Shown: one piece after another, positions 56,144-58,567 of the stretch | How the letters are laid out: each line of letters starts with the position of its first letter | Numbering within the stretch: the stretch's first letter is position 1 | The notes under the pieces: generated by a model | Databases searched by the model: none | What the model saw: only the letters and a program-made list of their open reading frames with translations | Told to the model about the DNA's origin: nothing | Position numbers and translations under genes: made by a program | Origin: Rickettsiales bacterium | GTDB lineage: Bacteria > Pseudomonadota > Alphaproteobacteria > Rickettsiales > SXRF01 | Assembly (NCBI GenBank): GCA_021299465.1 | Contig: JAJTHB010000013.1 | Location: 1 to 58,567, forward strand | Length of the DNA stretch: 58,567 nt | Direction: 5' to 3'

Positions 56144-56563
56144 ATGTCCTTCACGCTTCACTTGCAATTGGAAAAAGACACCCTGCCCATCGGCGAGCTC
56201 TCAATATGCCGATTACTACTGATGAACAACAAGCAGTTTCCTTGGCTGATTCTGGTGCCAAAACGTGTTGGCTTACGGGAAGTTTTCGATCTATCGCCTG
56301 AAGATTATTCCTTGGTGATGCAGGAAGTAAGAAGCATCGCCGAACCTTTCGCACACCATACCAAAGCCGATAAAATCAATATAGCGATGCTTGGGAATAT
56401 GGTGCCACAACTACACATCCATATCATCGCGCGCTTTACCAGCGATGCGGCATGGCCAAATCCTGTATGGAATTCAGGAGCAGAAACACATCTCTACTCA
56501 TTCGCTGAAGCAGAAGAAAAGCTGAACCATTTCAGGACGGCATTCAACATTACAAAAATGTAA
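56144..56563 (+). CDS. HIT-family hydrolase-like protein
   Basis: 139 residues of the histidine-triad superfamily. The motif region reads MVPQLHIHIIARFTSDAAWPNPVW; the first two histidines of the triad are present (H-I-H) and the third is isoleucine, while the alphaproteobacterial subgroup often has QLHIHHIARF. An N-terminal FPWLILVPKRVGLREVFDLSPEDY is normal. It may hydrolyse nucleotide phosphoramidates or dinucleoside polyphosphates; the missing His leaves activity uncertain. It stands alone. Confidence 0.88.
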   Translation: MSFTLHLQLEKDTLPIGELSICRLLLMNNKQFPWLILVPKRVGLREVFDLSPEDYSLVMQEVRSIAEPFAHHTKADKINIAMLGNMVPQLHIHIIARFTSDAAWPNPVWNSGAETHLYSFAEAEEKLNHFRTAFNITKM

Positions 56564-56662
56564 TATTGTTTCCATAGAAGTTTCATGGGCCGAATGTTAC
56601 ATACGCATTGTCTTTAACAACAAAGACGTTTTTTCAACTCACTCTTTCCAAAGGATTATCCC

Positions 56663-56911
56663 ATGAACAAGACTCTCGCTCTCGTTGCCGCTCTCGGCCT
56701 CGTTTCTTCTGCTGCTTTCGCTGCTCCAGAAGCTGCTAAACCAGCTGCTGAAGCTGTTAAAACCGTTAAAGAAGCTGCTGCTCCTGCTGCTCCTTCTGCT
56801 GCTAAAGAAGAAGGCAAAAAAGAAGAAGCTAAAAAAGAAGAAGCTGCTAAAGAAGCTGCTAAAGCCGCTCCTGCTGCTGGCGAAGCGAAAAAAGAAGAAG
56901 CGAAACACTAA
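56663..56911 (+). CDS. Small secreted Ala/Lys/Glu-rich protein with strong codon bias
   Basis: 82 residues. The signal peptide MNKTLALVAALGLVSSAAFA is followed by a low-complexity mature part of Ala, Lys, Glu and Pro (KPAAEAVKTVKEAAAP; KKEEAKKEEAAK). Almost every alanine codon is GCT, whereas neighbouring genes use GCG, GCC and GCA freely; together with a strong terminator this suggests very high expression. The mature chain is likely an extended charged helix in the periplasm or at the surface. It has no recognised family. Confidence 0.8.
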   Translation: MNKTLALVAALGLVSSAAFAAPEAAKPAAEAVKTVKEAAAPAAPSAAKEEGKKEEAKKEEAAKEAAKAAPAAGEAKKEEAKH

Positions 56912-56936
56912 TCGTTTCCCTGAATCTTTTGGATTC

Positions 56937-56972
56937 AAAAACCCGTGGGGCTATGGTTCCACGGGTTTTTTA
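56937..56972 (+). terminator. Strong intrinsic terminator of the Ala/Lys/Glu-rich gene
   Basis: Arms AAAACCCGTGG and CCACGGGTTTT around an 11-base loop, followed by a run of six T's. Confidence 0.93.
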
Positions 56973-57038
56973 TTATCTTCGGCACTTTTTTCTTGCTTTT
57001 TACCCCCCTAGTGCCTATCCCCTAATTCCTGACTTTTT

Positions 57039-57113
57039 GGCTCGGTAGCTCAGTGGTAGAGCAGGGGAATCATAATCCCTTGGTCGGGGGTTCAAATCCC
57101 TCTCGAGCCACCA
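57039..57113 (+). tRNA. tRNA with anticodon CAT (elongator Met likely; Ile2 possible)
   Basis: 75 bases with encoded CCA and discriminator A. Acceptor GGCTCGG pairs with CTCGAGCC with one wobble. The anticodon loop ATCATAA gives CAT, and the T arm contains GGGTTCAAATCCC. GAATCATAATC is typical of alphaproteobacterial elongator methionine tRNA, but the lysidine-modified isoleucine tRNA cannot be excluded from sequence. Confidence 0.9.
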
Positions 57114-57212
57114 TCCGCCTTCGCTTACGCTACGGCGCGACGAGTCGCGCAGGAGCGTTAGAGAAGCGGATGCCGCGCTGTAGCTTGCTTTTCACGCAAG
57201 CGAAAGCGGGCT
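57114..57212 (+). repeat. tRNA-adjacent palindromic element after the CAT tRNA
   Basis: Starts TCCGCCTTCGC directly after CCA and contains a hairpin CGCGACGAGTCGCG. It ends GCGCTGTAGC ... GCGAAAGCGGGC, which matches the tail of the element after tRNA-Val. Confidence 0.7.
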
Positions 57213-57280
57213 GTCGATAGGTTCTGAATCTTCAATCTGCATTCAGGTTGGGTTCTGAATGTATCAACCAGCCCCCACCA

Positions 57281-57306
57281 CCCTACGCTCCTTGAGCTTC
57301 GGGTGG
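57281..57306 (+). repeat. Orphan copy of the tRNA-adjacent element
   Basis: CCCTACGCTCCTTGAGCTTC follows the hexamer CCACCA (57275-57280). The first ten bases are identical to the element after tRNA-Leu, yet no tRNA body is recognisable in front; the CCACCA could be the last trace of a lost tRNA gene. Confidence 0.5.
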
Positions 57307-57367
57307 CATCCCCCACTTAACCTTTACCAGATTTTGCGCTGATGCTGTAAATGTGCTACAGTGCCGC

Positions 57368-57553
57368 ATGCGTTTTTTATTGCTTGCACTCTGCCTTGCC
57401 AGCTGTACCAGCCCCTACAAGGACTGGGAGAGCTACAGCACGACCAGCGTCGCCGCCCCGCCCTCCTCTTGCTCCACACGCCTGACGCTTGGCGGTGGGC
57501 TTTCCACGCGCTGCCCCTCCTCCCCCGACAACTCTGCCACACCGACAAAATAA
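57368..57553 (+). CDS. Small predicted lipoprotein
   Basis: 61 residues. MRFLLLALCLASC is a lipoprotein signal with the lipobox LASC, so the mature chain would start at the cysteine followed by TSPYKDWE. The rest is Ser/Thr/Pro-rich with two further cysteines and has no recognised domain. The in-frame extension to 57353 would weaken the signal peptide. It precedes aguB by 58 bases. Confidence 0.6.
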   Translation: MRFLLLALCLASCTSPYKDWESYSTTSVAAPPSSCSTRLTLGGGLSTRCPSSPDNSATPTK

Positions 57554-57611
57554 TTGGCATTTATAGCCCAATATTGTACACCGCTCGCGAGCTCATTTTC
57601 AGGATAAAGCT

Positions 57612-58496
57612 ATGACCACGACGCTACGCCTTGCTGCCATTCAAATGAAATATGCCGGTTCGCCGAAAGCGAGCCTTACGCATGCGCTCGATATGCTGGG
57701 TGATGCTGCCAGCAAGGGTGCCAATGTTGCCTGCCTGCCGGAATTATTTCTTACCGATTATTTCTGCCAGGGGCTCGATAGCAGCCGCTTTGACCTTGCC
57801 GAGCCGGTAGATGGCCCCACCACGCAAGCGCTTTCAAACCTTGCCAAAAAAACCGGCATGGTGATCATCAATTCCATTTTCGAAAAAGCGGCCGAAGGGC
57901 TTTATTACAACACGGCGGTGGTGATTGAAAAAGACGGCAGTATTGCCGGCATCTATCGCAAAATGCACATCCCGCATGATCCGCTGTTTGAAGAAAAATA
58001 TTATTTCACGCCAGGCGATCTGGGCTTCAAAGCGCATGCTACCAGTGCAGGCAAACTCGGCACGCTTATCTGCTGGGATCAGTGGTATCCCGAAGGCGCA
58101 CGCCTAACCGCCATGCAGGGCGCACACACCCTCTTCTACCCCACCGCCATCGGCTGGCATCCATCCGAGAAAGCCGAGTGGGGCGATTCACAGGTGGATA
58201 GCTGGGTCACGATCCAGCGCGCCCATGCCATCGCTAACGGCGTGTTTGTCTGCGCGGTGAACCGCATCGGCCACGAAACCCCGCCGCAAGGTGGAGACGG
58301 GCTGACTTTCTTTGGCAACTCGTTCATCTGTGATCCTTATGGCCGCATGCTCGCCCATGCATCCCATGACAAAGAGGAGGTGCTGATTGCTGAGGCCGAC
58401 CTCTCGCTTGTCGAGCACAAGCGCCGCAACTGGCCATTCTTTAGAGATCGGCGGGTAGATGCATACGGCGATTTAACCAAGCGCTTTGGAGCTTAA
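57612..58496 (+). CDS. aguB: N-carbamoylputrescine amidase
   Basis: Nitrilase-superfamily enzyme that converts N-carbamoylputrescine to putrescine, CO2 and ammonia. The catalytic triad is visible: Glu in CLPELFLTDYFCQ, Lys in YRKMHIPHDP and Cys in LICWDQWYPEGARL. 294 residues, normal. The stop codon is followed at once by the ATG of the agmatine deiminase gene, so the two steps of the agmatine pathway are encoded together. Confidence 0.95.
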   Translation: MTTTLRLAAIQMKYAGSPKASLTHALDMLGDAASKGANVACLPELFLTDYFCQGLDSSRFDLAEPVDGPTTQALSNLAKKTGMVIINSIFEKAAEGLYYNTAVVIEKDGSIAGIYRKMHIPHDPLFEEKYYFTPGDLGFKAHATSAGKLGTLICWDQWYPEGARLTAMQGAHTLFYPTAIGWHPSEKAEWGDSQVDSWVTIQRAHAIANGVFVCAVNRIGHETPPQGGDGLTFFGNSFICDPYGRMLAHASHDKEEVLIAEADLSLVEHKRRNWPFFRDRRVDAYGDLTKRFGA

Positions 58497-58567
58497 ATGA
58501 AACGCGAATTTTTAATGCCTGCCGAGTGGGAGAAGCAAGCCGCCATCTGGCTGGCATGGCCACATAA
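58497..58567 (+). CDS. aguA: Agmatine deiminase, N-terminal start (cut by window edge)
   Basis: 23 codons are visible: MKREFLMPAEWEKQAAIWLAWPH. The MPAEWE ... WLAWPH block is the conserved beginning of agmatine deiminases (peptidylarginine-deiminase superfamily), which make N-carbamoylputrescine from agmatine. Position directly after aguB supports the call. The catalytic core lies outside the window. Confidence 0.9.
   Translation, partial: MKREFLMPAEWEKQAAIWLAWPH

Overview
The window is about 58.6 kb of chromosomal DNA from an alphaproteobacterium. The evidence is gene order and families: DUF1467 next to proS; a nuoA-N operon that runs on into birA, coaX and RNase J; argD-argF; ahcY beside a DivL-type kinase with tyrosine in place of the phospho-accepting histidine; and tig, clpP, clpX, lon and an HU gene close together. 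Base composition looks mid-range, near 50-55 % G+C. Gene density is high, and there is no rRNA, phage, transposase or CRISPR array. Dispersed palindromic elements occur between and inside genes, recalling the palindromic elements of Rickettsiales. The genus cannot be named from sequence alone.

Layout. 1-753: 5' end of proS and its DUF1467 neighbour (minus). 905-4002: an unrecognised plus-strand operon of three small-residue-rich membrane proteins and a class-I glutamine amidotransferase-like hydrolase. 3999-24736: one long minus-strand run, nuoA to nuoN then birA, coaX and rnj. All 14 complex I genes are present, but six foreign or accessory genes lie among them, plus a decayed toxin-antitoxin pair and several repeat elements. 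nuoD carries an in-frame amber codon. 24871-25151: tRNA-Val and tRNA-Asp. 25199-26894: an acetyltransferase and a YbaL/Kef-like antiporter without its regulatory domain. 26956-29485: HU, clpX, clpP. 29663-32323: a membrane protein, DUF898 and an M48 protease. 32328-34737: trigger factor and a hypothetical gene. 34943-35228: two perfect parS sites around tRNA-Leu, then lon.

37663-47928 (minus): purU, divL, ahcY, an L,D-transpeptidase, dxs, a Pro-rich anchored protein, argF, argD and an ABC-2 permease, then BI-1 at 48031-48789. 49100-53294 (plus): rpmI, rplT, pheS, pheT; pheT contains a 60-bp in-frame palindromic insert. The rest of the plus strand carries an AlkA-type glycosylase, an outer-membrane barrel protein, purB, a HIT protein, a GCT-rich Ala/Lys/Glu secreted peptide, a CAU-anticodon tRNA, a small lipoprotein, aguB and the start of aguA.

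Themes. (1) At least five classes of short repeat are active here: GTCAT...ATGAC palindromes, CCCCGC-GAAA-GCGGGG hairpins, a 116-bp element, heptamer arrays of GAGTNTR, and elements that abut tRNA 3' ends. Several have become protein-coding. (2) The heptamer arrays flank a four-helix-bundle (IVP/S23-like) gene as inverted repeats inside the nuo operon, which looks like an under-described mobile unit. (3) Paired parS sites suggest the window is in the origin-proximal domain. (4) DivL implies a CtrA-type cell-cycle circuit.
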